Shown here: one piece after another, positions 56,358 to 64,000 of the stretch
Position numbering within the stretch: the first letter of the stretch is position 1
How the letters are laid out: each line of letters opens with the position of its first letter
Assembly (NCBI GenBank): GCA_963781895.1
Contig: CAWAIM010000018.1
Span: forward strand, 1-64,000
Direction: 5' to 3'
From: Roseiarcus sp963781895
GTDB taxonomy: Bacteria; Pseudomonadota; Alphaproteobacteria; Rhizobiales; Beijerinckiaceae
DNA length: 64,000 bases
Position numbers and translations under genes: made by a program
The notes under the pieces: generated by a model
Seen by the model: only the letters and a program-made list of their open reading frames with translations
Database searches by the model: none
Told to the model about the DNA's origin: nothing

Positions 56358-56629
56358 TGCTGGGCGCCTCCATTTGCGACCGTCAGGCCTCACGCGGAAT
56401 GCGTGGAGAGTACTTTTGTCACTGCTGGCGCGGGCCCGCAACGCGCAATGAACCAGGCTTTCTCCCGCTGGGACACGCCTCGACAACTGGCCTTGGCGGA
56501 TCGCGTTCGAGCGTTCTCGGTACGGAGAACGCTTGACGGTTCCCGGTTGATCGCGCCAATTGAAGACAATGCGCCGGCGCTTGGCGCCGCCGGACGAAAC
56601 GACATGGGAAGGAAGCGCGAGGTCGTGAG

Positions 56630-58330
56630 ATGAATTCCCAACCCTGGCTGAAGTCCTATCCGCCCGGCGTGCGCTGGGACGCGCCGCTCGAACTTTCGTC
56701 CGTGCAGAGAGTCCTCGAGGCGTCGGCTGAGCGCTTCGGCCCGCTTCCGGCATTGCAATTCATGGACAAGCGGATTTCTTACGCGGAGTTGGAGGCGCTC
56801 GCAAACCGCGCCGCCGCGGGATTTCAGCGCCTCGGCGTCGGGCCCGGCGTCCATGTCGGCCTTTATTTGCCCAATACGCCGCATTACGTCATCGCATTTT
56901 TCGGCGTGCTCAAGGCGGGCGGAACAGTCGTCAACTATTCGCCCTTGGAAGCGCTGCGTGCGCTCGAATTCAAGGTCGAGGACAGCGAGACCGACATTCT
57001 CGTCACGCTCGACCTCGCCGCGCTCTATCCGCAGGCGGAGCGCCTCCTCGCCTCGACGCGGCTCAAGACGCTGATCGTCGGCGAATTCGCCGAGATGGCG
57101 CTCTCCCCTGGCCCGGTCGGCGCGCAGATGGCGGCCGCGGGAATGCTGTCCGAGGTGAAGCACGACGCTCGCCACTTGCCGTTCCGCGACATCCTCGACA
57201 ACGACGGGCGCTATACGGTTCATGCTCTCGGCGACCTGACGGATGCGCTGGCGGTCATCCAATATACCGGCGGCACGACCGGCACGCCAAAGGGCGCAAT
57301 GCTGACGCACGCCAATCTGACCGCCGCCTGCGCCCAATACATGGAGACTGCGACCCGCACCGATCCGCCGAGCATGAGTGAGGGCGAGGAACGCACCCTG
57401 GTCGTGCTGCCGTTGTTTCACATCTACGCGCTGTCGGCGGTGATGATCCTGGGGATCCGGTTGGGAGCGGAACTCGTCCTGCATACGCGCTTCGACCCCG
57501 CCGCGGTCGCTAAGGACATCGCCGAGAAAAAAATCACTGTTTTCCCGGGCGTCCCGACAATGCACGTCGCGCTCCTCAACCTGCCCGGCGTGGAGAAGCT
57601 CGACCTCTCGTCGCTCAAGTTCTGCGCCTCGGGCGGCGCGCCGCTGCCGGTCGCGGTTCAACAGCGGTTTCAATCCGTCGCAGGTTGCCGTTTGACCGAA
57701 GGCTGGGGCATGTCCGAGACCTCGCCGGCCGGCACGTTCACGCCGCGGGAGGGGCCGGTGAAGCTGGGCTCGTGCGGCATTCCCCACCCCCACCTGCGGA
57801 TGAAGTTCATCGATGTCGCGAACCCGGAGCGCGAGGTGGCGCTCGGGGAGCGCGGTGAAATCTGCGTGAAGGGTCCGAACGTGATGAAGGGCTATTGGAA
57901 GCAGCCGGAAGCGACCGCGAACGCGATGACGGCGGACGGGTTCTTCCGCACTGGCGACGTCGGATATATGGACGACGACGGCTATCTGTTCATCGTCGAC
58001 CGCACCAAGGACATGCTGCTGTGCGGCGGGTTCAACGTCTATCCGCGCAATATCGAGGAGGCGATCTATCAGCACCCGGCTGTGTCCGAGGTCAGCGTCA
58101 TCGGCGTTCCGGACGAGTATCGCGGCGAAACGCCCAAGGCGTTCATCAAGCTGAAGGCCGGGGCGCCGCCGTTGACGCTCGAGGAGATGAAGGCGTTTCT
58201 GAAGGACCGGCTCGGCAAGCATGAAATGATCGGGGCGATGGAAATCCGCGACGAGTTGCCAAAGACCCCGGTCGGAAAGATATCGAAGAAGGACTTGCGC
58301 GAATATCAAGCGCGCTCCCTCGTCCCCTGA
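56630..58330 (+). CDS. long-chain / dicarboxylate acyl-CoA ligase (AMP-binding)
   Basis: Adenylate-forming ligase of 566 residues. YTGGTTGTPKGAMLTHANL is the P-loop, GWGMSETSPAG binds AMP, YLFIVDRTKDMLLCGGFNVYP is the A8 hinge and PVGKISKKDLR contains the catalytic Lys. The opening WLKSYPPGVRWD resembles PimA, the dicarboxylate-CoA ligase of pimelate and fatty acid degradation in Rhodopseudomonas. It activates a carboxylic acid to its CoA thioester. Start at 56630; the hydrolase gene follows after 18 bases. Confidence 0.91.
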   Translation: MNSQPWLKSYPPGVRWDAPLELSSVQRVLEASAERFGPLPALQFMDKRISYAELEALANRAAAGFQRLGVGPGVHVGLYLPNTPHYVIAFFGVLKAGGTVVNYSPLEALRALEFKVEDSETDILVTLDLAALYPQAERLLASTRLKTLIVGEFAEMALSPGPVGAQMAAAGMLSEVKHDARHLPFRDILDNDGRYTVHALGDLTDALAVIQYTGGTTGTPKGAMLTHANLTAACAQYMETATRTDPPSMSEGEERTLVVLPLFHIYALSAVMILGIRLGAELVLHTRFDPAAVAKDIAEKKITVFPGVPTMHVALLNLPGVEKLDLSSLKFCASGGAPLPVAVQQRFQSVAGCRLTEGWGMSETSPAGTFTPREGPVKLGSCGIPHPHLRMKFIDVANPEREVALGERGEICVKGPNVMKGYWKQPEATANAMTADGFFRTGDVGYMDDDGYLFIVDRTKDMLLCGGFNVYPRNIEEAIYQHPAVSEVSVIGVPDEYRGETPKAFIKLKAGAPPLTLEEMKAFLKDRLGKHEMIGAMEIRDELPKTPVGKISKKDLREYQARSLVP

Positions 58331-58348
58331 GTCCGTGGGACCGCCGTG

Positions 58349-59344
58349 ATGATGGAAATGCCGCCCGTTCGGTTCGCTCGCGTGAATGGCGTTCGCATGG
58401 GCTTTTACGAGGCGGGACCGATCGCCGATCCGACGCCCTTCGTGCTTTGCCACGGCTGGCCCGAGATCGCCTTCACCTGGCGGCGTCAGATAAAGGCTCT
58501 GAGCGAGGCGGGCTTCCGCGTGATCGCGCCCGATCAGCGCGGCTATGGCGTGAGCGACTGCCCGCCCGCGACGGAAGACTATTCGATCGAGCAACTGACC
58601 GGCGATCTCGTCGGCCTCCTCGATCATCTGAAGATCGATAGGGCGATTTTCGTCGGCCACGACTGGGGCGGGTTCGTCGTCTGGGACATGGCGCTCAGCC
58701 ATCCGGACCGCGTCGCCGGCGTCGTATCCCTCAACACGCCGCATCTGCGGCGCGCGCCGGCGGACCCGATCGCAATTCTACGCGCCCGCCATGGCGAGCG
58801 TATGTACATCGTTCGGTTCCAGAGCCCGGAACGAGAAGCCGATCGCTTCCTCGCCGAGAACGTCGACAAGCTGTTCGACGCGTTTTTTCGCGCGCCGCTG
58901 CCCCGTTCCCCTGATGCAGGAGATGCCGGGGTCGGGGGCCTCAGCGTGTCGGCCGAGCTCGATCTCGACGTCATCGCCTTCATCGCCGGTTACGACCCGG
59001 CGAGGGATCGTCGGCCGCGCATCATGTCGGACGAGGAGCGGCAGGTGTTTGTCGACGCCTTCAGGCGGACCGGTTTCACCGGCGGCATAAACTGGTATCG
59101 CAATATCACCCGCAACTGGGAGAAAGCGGCCGGACGCGACGAGACCGTGCGCGCGCCGGCGCTGATGATCATGGCCGAACGGGACCGGGTTCAAACGCCC
59201 GCCTCCGCCGACCGCATGGAGGGTCTCGTGCCCAATTTGACGAAACATCTCATGCGCGACTGCGGCCATTGGACTCAGGAAGAAAAGCCGGAACAGGTCA
59301 GCGCGACGATCATCGATTGGCGCAGGCGGACGCTGGGAGGATAG
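58349..59344 (+). CDS. alpha/beta hydrolase, epoxide hydrolase-like
   Basis: Hydrolase of 331 residues. HGWPE (35-39) is the oxyanion-hole motif and GHDWGG (103-108) gives nucleophile Asp105, typical of epoxide hydrolases; GHWTQEEKPE near the end holds the catalytic His. FITGGINWYRN-like TGGINWYRN provides a cap-domain Tyr. Start ambiguous among GTG 58346, ATG 58349 and ATG 58352. Probably co-transcribed with the CoA ligase. Haloalkane dehalogenase activity is an alternative with this nucleophile, though the HGxP motif favours epoxides. Confidence 0.88.
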   Translation: MMEMPPVRFARVNGVRMGFYEAGPIADPTPFVLCHGWPEIAFTWRRQIKALSEAGFRVIAPDQRGYGVSDCPPATEDYSIEQLTGDLVGLLDHLKIDRAIFVGHDWGGFVVWDMALSHPDRVAGVVSLNTPHLRRAPADPIAILRARHGERMYIVRFQSPEREADRFLAENVDKLFDAFFRAPLPRSPDAGDAGVGGLSVSAELDLDVIAFIAGYDPARDRRPRIMSDEERQVFVDAFRRTGFTGGINWYRNITRNWEKAAGRDETVRAPALMIMAERDRVQTPASADRMEGLVPNLTKHLMRDCGHWTQEEKPEQVSATIIDWRRRTLGG

Positions 59345-59415
59345 CGACAATCGCCGCTTGATCTCAAACTCCTGAACCCGCGGTCACGATTCGATAGCAT
59401 GTCGCTCGATCGTCG

Positions 59416-59910
59416 ATGGTGGAGGCGCGACCCTTGAAGCCCGCGACAAGCCCCTCCGCGCTGAGAGTGCAGGCCGCGCTCGGCGATCGATTCCGGGTGC
59501 TGGAGTTTGACGCGAGCACGCGCACCGCGGAAGACGCCGCGGCGGCGATCGGCTGCGGCGTCGCGCAGATCGCCAAGTCGCTGGTCTTTCGCGCGAGGGA
59601 CAGCGGCCGTCCCGTCCTCGTGGTCGCTTCCGGCGCCCATCGCGTCGACGAGAGGAAGGTCGCGGCCGCGGTGGGCGAGCAAATCGCGCGCGCCGACGCC
59701 GAATTCGTGCGTGAGGCGACCGGGTTCGCGATCGGCGGCGTGCCGCCGATCGGCCATAAGGTCGCGCCGATCGCGCTGATCGACGAAGCGCTGCTGCGGC
59801 TCGCCGAGATCTGGGCGGCCGGCGGAACGCCCAACGCGGTTTTTCGCCTGACCGCGTCCGATCTCGTCGCGATCACTGGCGGACGCGTCGTCGCCGTCGC
59901 GCGCGAATAG
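59416..59910 (+). CDS. YbaK/EbsC (prolyl-tRNA editing-type) family protein
   Basis: Free-standing aminoacyl-tRNA deacylase domain of about 164 residues. GCGVAQIAKSLVFRA, with the Lys of AKSLVF, then ATGFAIGGVPPIGHK and GGTPNAVFRL are hallmarks of YbaK/PrdX proteins that clear mischarged Cys- or Ala-tRNAPro. A TTG at 59434 with GGAGG eight bases upstream is a better-supported start than the ATG at 59416, which has no ribosome site. A strong terminator structure begins at the stop codon. Confidence 0.88.
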   Translation: MVEARPLKPATSPSALRVQAALGDRFRVLEFDASTRTAEDAAAAIGCGVAQIAKSLVFRARDSGRPVLVVASGAHRVDERKVAAAVGEQIARADAEFVREATGFAIGGVPPIGHKVAPIALIDEALLRLAEIWAAGGTPNAVFRLTASDLVAITGGRVVAVARE

Positions 59911-59984
59911 CGGCTCGCAGCCAAGGAGGCGACGGCGCCGCCGTGGCGGCGCCGTCGCCGGGCGCTGGGAGCCGCGACTTTTTT
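59910..59984 (+). terminator. nested-hairpin terminator after the YbaK gene
   Basis: Outer arms GCGGCTC (59910-59916) and GAGCCGC (59969-59975) enclose a perfect 15-base inverted repeat (59928-59942 with 59945-59959). GAC and six T follow at 59976-59984. Confidence 0.72.
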
Positions 59985-60189
59985 CCCTACGTGATCGGCG
60001 GCTGCAAGGCGCGCAATCCCGCGGCGGCGATGGCGCTGATCGAGCGCGTCGGGTGACCGGGATGGAGCGGGACGACTCGCTGCCGGGCATTCGGCGCGCG
60101 AAACGCGACGCTCCGCAATGGACGCGGCAATGGACGCGGGAGTCCGCCGGCGTTAGAACGCGCGCAATAAGGAAATCAGGGAGGATCGG

Positions 60190-61337
60190 ATGAGGACGGC
60201 AGCCACATCGCTGGGCATGGCGCTGGCGGCGGCATGGCGGCGGGAAGCGCTCAGGCGCGGCCCGACGGCGCCATCACTCTCGCCGATGTCGCCGAACTGT
60301 CCGGCTCCGGCGCGACCGACGGCACCAACTGGAAAAACGGCATCGATCTGGCGGTCGAAGAGATCAACGCCAAGGGCGGCGTTCTGGGCGATAAAATCGT
60401 CGTCACCCACGCCGACTCGCAGTCCAACGCCGGCGTCGCCAAGGCGCTGTGTCAGAAGGCGCTCGACGGCAAGCCCTACGCCTTGCTCGGGCCGGGCTAT
60501 TCCGGATCGGTCAAGGTTTGCGAACCGCTCGCCGCCGAGGCGGGGATCGCCGAAATCATGGGCGGCGAAGCCGCCGATTTGACCGAGAAGGGCAACAAGT
60601 TCGTCTTCCGCACGTCCTTCGGGCAGCAGATCAGCATGCCCAAGATCGCCAAATACATCGTCGACAACCTGAAGGCGAAGACGGCCGCGGTCGTGTGGGT
60701 CAACAATGATTTCGGCAAGGGCGGACGAGACACGATCGAGAAGGAATTCGCCAAGCGAGGCGTCAAGGTCGTCCTCGACGACTCGACCGAGGCCGGCCAG
60801 GCCGATTTCGCCGCCGACGCGCTCAAGGTAAAGTCCGCCAATCCCGACGTCGTGTTCATCTACCTCAACGAGGAAGAGAGCGCGCGCATGCTCAAGGAGC
60901 TGCGCAAGGTCGACGTCAAGGCCCCGCTGGTCGGCGAGACGACGCTGATCGGGCAAAAAGTGATCGAGCTCGCCGGCGACGCCGCCAATGGCGCGCTCGG
61001 CCATGTCGGCTTGACCACCGACGCGCCCATCCCCGCGATCAAGGCCTTCCGCGACCGGTTTGTCGCCAAATACCATTATGTGCCCGATCACAACGGCATG
61101 AAGGGCTATCTGGCGATCTACATGATCAAGGCCGCCACCGACAAGATGGGCAAGGTCGACGCCAACGGGCTCGCCGCGGCCTTGCACGGCTTGAGCATCT
61201 CGCCCGATCAGGAACCCAACATTCTGATGCCGATGACGATCACCGACACCGGCGACATTGATCGCGAGAGCTTCCTCGGCGAGGTGGTCGACGGCAAGCA
61301 GAAGATCACGAAAGTCCTGCCCATGCTCAAGGATTGA
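60190..61337 (+). CDS. LIV-type ABC substrate-binding protein (frameshift in the signal peptide as given)
   Basis: Binding protein of about 382 residues. ATG at 60190 follows GGGAGGATC and starts a signal peptide (MRTAATSLGMALAAA). The continuing AAGSAQA cleavage region and the mature protein are in another frame, so about one base is missing near 60232. The mature part has GGVLGDKIVVTHADSQSN, LLGPGYSGSV and VVWVNNDFGKGGRD of the Peripla_BP_6 family. First gene of the second LIV-type operon. Length is 3n+2. Confidence 0.88.
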
Positions 61338-61384
61338 TCGCTGAGGGCGGGACAGCGATCAAGGCCAAATCGCGGGGGATCGTC

Positions 61385-62260
61385 GTGGCTGAGTTCATCG
61401 CCGTCGTGGTCGCCGGACTCGCGACGGGCGCGATTTATGCGCTCGTCGCGGTGGGCTTCACTCTGCTCTGGCAAACCTCGCAGACGATCAATTTCGCGCA
61501 GGGCGAATTCGTGATGCTGCCGGCGTTCTTCATGCTGGCGGCGATGCGCGCGGGCCTGCCGTTCTGGGCCGCCATCCTCGTCGGCGTCGTCCTGTCGACG
61601 GCGATTCTCGGATTCGCGTTCAAGCGCTTGCTGGTCGATCCGATGCTGCAGCACGGCGTTTTGCCGCTGGCGATCGCGACCATGGCGCTGTCGACGTTCC
61701 TGAAGGAATCGGTCAAGACGTTTTATTCCGCTGAAGCCTCGCCGTTCCCCTCGATCGCGCCGGACGTCGATCTTCATATCCTCGGCGTGGCGGTCTCCTG
61801 GCAGAACGTCGCGGTCCTGATCGTGGCCCTGTCGGCGGTGGCGGCGTTGCAATATTTTCTCGGTCGCACGCGCCTGGGCCGTCAGATGCAGGCGGCGGCG
61901 CAAAATCCGACGGTGGCGCGCATCCTCGGCGTGCCGGTCGAGCGCATGATCCTCTACACGTTCCTGATCAACGGGGTCCTGGTCGCGCTGGCGTCGCTGC
62001 TCATCACGCCGATCTATCTGGCCAAATTCACCAATGGCGAAACGCTGGGTCTGGCGGCGTTCGTGGCCGCGATCGTCGGGGGCTTCAATCAAATTCGCGG
62101 CGCGATCGCCGGCGGCCTGTTGCTCGGCGTGGTCGACAATCTCTCCGCCGCCTATTTCTCGACGCAATATCGCGGCGCGATTCCGATGGTTCTGCTGATC
62201 GCGGTCATCCTGTTCCGGCCGAGCGGGCTCCTGGGGCGGCCCGAGGAGCGCACGGTATGA
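61385..62260 (+). CDS. LIV-type ABC permease, LivH type
   Basis: Permease of 291 residues. GLATGAIYALVAVGFTLLW, TINFAQGEF and LGLAAFVAAIVGGFNQIRGAIAGG are LivH signatures, with about eight helices. GTG at 61385 (VAEFIAVVVAG) is preferred, with GGGGGAT upstream; an earlier start adds 17 unlikely residues. Its stop overlaps the livM start by four bases. The encoded transport complex would need the damaged ATPases downstream or borrowed ones. Confidence 0.92.
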   Translation: MAEFIAVVVAGLATGAIYALVAVGFTLLWQTSQTINFAQGEFVMLPAFFMLAAMRAGLPFWAAILVGVVLSTAILGFAFKRLLVDPMLQHGVLPLAIATMALSTFLKESVKTFYSAEASPFPSIAPDVDLHILGVAVSWQNVAVLIVALSAVAALQYFLGRTRLGRQMQAAAQNPTVARILGVPVERMILYTFLINGVLVALASLLITPIYLAKFTNGETLGLAAFVAAIVGGFNQIRGAIAGGLLLGVVDNLSAAYFSTQYRGAIPMVLLIAVILFRPSGLLGRPEERTV

Positions 62261-63255
62261 GCAGGTCGTTCCGATCGCGCGTCTCAATCCTCGGCGTCGC
62301 CGCGGCGCTCGCCTTTCTGGCGTTGGCGCCGCTCGGATTTCATCGCTACGGAATCTACATTCTCAGTGAATGGGCGGTGATGGCGATCGCGGCGATCGGT
62401 CTCAACCTGACGCTCGGCTACGCCGGCCAGATCTCGCTCGCCCAAGGGGCCTTCGTCGGGGTCGGCGCCTATTGCGCGGCGATCCTGACGACGCAGGGCT
62501 GGCCGCTGGCGCTGGCCATCGTCCTGGCGCTGGCGCTGAGCTTGATGATCGGCTGGCTGCTCGGCTACCCGGCCCTGCGCGTGCAGCACCACTATCTGGC
62601 TTTCGTGACCTTGGCCTTCTCGACCCTCGCTTTCCTCGTCTTTCGCAACGAGTCCTGGCTGACCGGCGGCACGGAAGGCATCGACGGCGTTCCCCGGCCG
62701 GTCATCTTCGGCATCTCGACCAAGCCGGATCTGGCCTATTATTATTTCTGCCTTGTCGTCCTCGCGCTGGTGACTTTGGCGATGTCTGGACTGGTGCGCT
62801 CGCCCTGGGGCCGCGCCTTCGTCGCCTTGCGCGAAAATCCGCTGCGCGCGCTCTCCCTCGGCGTCGACACGCGGCGTTACATCTTGATGGCCTTCGCCAT
62901 CGGTTCGGCGCTGGGCGGCCTGGCCGGCGCGTTGTATGCGCCGCTGGTCGGCCTGGTCGAACCGGCCGCCTTCACGCTCAGCCTGTCGCTCAATCTGCTG
63001 ATGATGGTGATCGTCGGCGGCGCCGGCTATTTCCTCGGGCCGTTTCTGGGCGCGCTGGTCGCCGTGCTGCTGCCCGAATGGCTGCGATTTCTGGACGCCT
63101 ATTATCTCATCCTCTATGCGCTGTTGGTGATGGGGCTGCTGATCTATTCGCCAACCGGCCTGATCGGCATCGTCGATCGTTATCTCGTCGTCAGGCGCAC
63201 GCGCGCGGCCTCGGCGGCGCGCGCGGCGCTCAGCGCCTCGATCGAAGGGCGCTGA
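62257..63255 (+). CDS. LIV-type ABC permease, LivM type
   Basis: Permease of 332 residues with about ten helices. LNLTLGYAGQISLAQGAFVGVGAYCA, ALRENPLRALSLGVDTRRY and IVGGAGYFLGPFLGAL match LivM. ATG overlaps the livH stop (ATGA). Intact, in contrast to the genes that follow. Confidence 0.93.
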   Translation: MSRSFRSRVSILGVAAALAFLALAPLGFHRYGIYILSEWAVMAIAAIGLNLTLGYAGQISLAQGAFVGVGAYCAAILTTQGWPLALAIVLALALSLMIGWLLGYPALRVQHHYLAFVTLAFSTLAFLVFRNESWLTGGTEGIDGVPRPVIFGISTKPDLAYYYFCLVVLALVTLAMSGLVRSPWGRAFVALRENPLRALSLGVDTRRYILMAFAIGSALGGLAGALYAPLVGLVEPAAFTLSLSLNLLMMVIVGGAGYFLGPFLGALVAVLLPEWLRFLDAYYLILYALLVMGLLIYSPTGLIGIVDRYLVVRRTRAASAARAALSASIEGR

Positions 63256-63256
63256 C

Positions 63257-63494
63257 GTGGCGCCGGTGCTCGAAGTCGCCGACATCAAGAAGCATTTCGG
63301 CGGTGAAGGACCGTTTGAAGGCGTTCAACATCGAACGCGGCGCGACCTTCGTCGTCATCGAGCACAATATGGACTTCGTCATGTCGCTGTGCACGCGGGT
63401 CATCGTGCTGGCCGAAGGCAGGGTTCTGGCCGAGGGCCTGCCGGCGGAAATCCGCGCCAATCCGGCCGTCATCGAGGCCTATCTTGGCCACTGA
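63257..63494 (+). pseudogene. LivG-type ATPase gene with a large internal deletion
   Basis: Only the first ~16 residues (APVLEVADIKKHFGG) and, in another frame, the last ~55 (LKAFNIERGATFVVIEHNMD and VIVLAEGRVLAEGLPAEI) of a ~250-residue LivG remain. Everything between, including Walker A, the signature and Walker B, is missing. The junction is near 63300-63306. The fragment cannot be an ATPase. Either a true deletion or an assembly collapse. Confidence 0.82.
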
Positions 63495-63834
63495 TCCAAT
63501 CGTCGAGATGGACAATGTCGTGGCCGGCTACGGCGCGATGACCATTCTCAACGGCGCGAGCTTCAAGATCGCGCCGGGCGCGATCACCACGGTCATCGGT
63601 CCCAACGGAGCCGGCAAGTCGACGGCGTTCAAGACGATCTTCGGCTTGCTGCGCCCGCGCTCGGGGACCGTGCGCGTATCGGGACGCGACGCCACGCGCT
63701 GGTCGCAGCGCCAGCTGCTGGCCGCGGGCGTCTGCTATATCCCTCAAGGGCGCAACATTTTCCCTGAACTCTCGGTGCGCCACAATATCGAACTCGGCGC
63801 GTGTCTCGAGGCGCCAGCCGGGCGCGGCGCGTAA
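63484..63834 (+). pseudogene. LivF-type ATPase gene, truncated at its 3' half
   Basis: Encodes only 116 residues of a ~240-residue LivF. Walker A GPNGAGKST and YIPQGRNIFPELSVRHNIELGA are intact, but after GACLEA the frame ends (PAGRGA then stop) and a new gene begins 21 bases later. Signature and Walker B are absent. TTG at 63484 overlaps the preceding fragment; ATG at 63508 is an alternative. Non-functional as it stands. Confidence 0.8.
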
Positions 63835-63855
63835 GACGAGATGAGGGAGGAACTC

Positions 63856-64000
63856 ATGATCAGGTTGGGTGCGGTCGCCGGCATGGCGCTTTGTATTTTT
63901 ATCCCCGTTCCCGGTTTGTCGGCCGCGCGGAACGCCGACGAAGTCGCCGCACAAGGCCAAGCCGATCGCTTGCGAGACGCTGACGACGCAGATGCTGGGA
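63856..64000 (+). CDS. exported protein, N-terminal part only
   Basis: A gene start running off the window. ATG at 63856 follows GAGGGAGGAAC. Residues 1-23 are a signal peptide (MIRLGAVAGMALCIFIPVPG, then LSA). The following sequence looks more protein-like in the next frame (KAKPIACETLTTQMLG), hinting at another one-base shift near 63948. It could be the next binding or periplasmic protein of this operon; family unknown. Confidence 0.55.
   Translation, partial: MIRLGAVAGMALCIFIPVPGLSAARNADEVAAQGQADRLRDADDADAG

Overview
The window is GC-rich, densely packed chromosomal DNA with the gene content of an alphaproteobacterium, most likely of the Hyphomicrobiales (Rhizobiales). Supporting genes are a class I lysyl-tRNA synthetase, a glutaryl-CoA dehydrogenase next to a class III CoA-transferase, a PimA-like dicarboxylate-CoA ligase, an alphaproteobacterial-style UbiA, several LIV-type ABC transporters and a PEP-CTERM protein. 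This is inference from gene families; no rRNA or other taxonomic marker is present. I saw no tRNA, rRNA, CRISPR array, prophage or insertion sequence.

Layout. 1-5 kb: SDR dehydrogenase, EamA exporter, sterol-desaturase-type hydroxylase, MarC protein and an exosortase substrate. 5-13 kb: xylulokinase, cold-shock protein, PuuB-like oxidase, the glutarate pair (gcdH plus CoA-transferase), LOG hydrolase, superoxide dismutase and a universal stress protein. 13-18 kb: a ribose/rhamnose-type sugar ABC transporter and an NfeD/SPFH membrane pair. 18-25 kb: YgfZ, dihydroorotase, a HicAB toxin-antitoxin pair, a MaoC/SDR pair, GST, FMN reductase and a nitrilase-family amidase. 25-33 kb: the most distinctive region, a co-directional corrinoid-folate methyl-transfer cluster. 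It holds a corrinoid protein, a DUF1638 protein, a small Virulence_fact protein, an MTHFR C-terminal-domain protein, methylene-H4folate reductase, methyl-H4folate:corrinoid methyltransferase, an ASKHA/2Fe-2S corrinoid activator and a FolC paralogue. No substrate-specific methyltransferase is encoded beside them. 33-45 kb: a cyclase with TolB-like/TPR output, a hypothetical protein, UbiA, glucokinase, a Dcm-Vsr pair, PEP carboxylase and MsrA. 45-51 kb: a complete LIV-type transporter followed by a coniferyl-alcohol-dehydrogenase-like SDR. 52-60 kb: LysRS, SDRs, haloacid dehalogenase, acyl-CoA ligase, epoxide-hydrolase-like enzyme and a YbaK protein. 60-64 kb: a second LIV-type operon whose two ATPase genes are damaged.

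How the genes work together. Within the corrinoid cluster the four-base overlaps and tight spacing imply one transcript. MTHFR would make methyl-H4folate, the pterin methyltransferase would exchange the methyl with the corrinoid protein, and the activator would rescue inactive Co(II). The methyl donor or acceptor at the other end (homocysteine, a betaine, a methylamine or a methoxy compound) is not shown here.

Quality caveat. Eight genes (xylB, gcdH, ygfZ, maoC, gst, the corrinoid activator, the cyclase and lysS) each have a full-length, family-like protein split over two frames. Each has a total length exactly one base more than a multiple of three. One further gene (the second LIV binding protein) is one base short. 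Because essential genes such as lysS are hit, and always by single-base gains, I think most are sequencing or assembly errors rather than true pseudogenes. They are annotated as single genes with the break noted.
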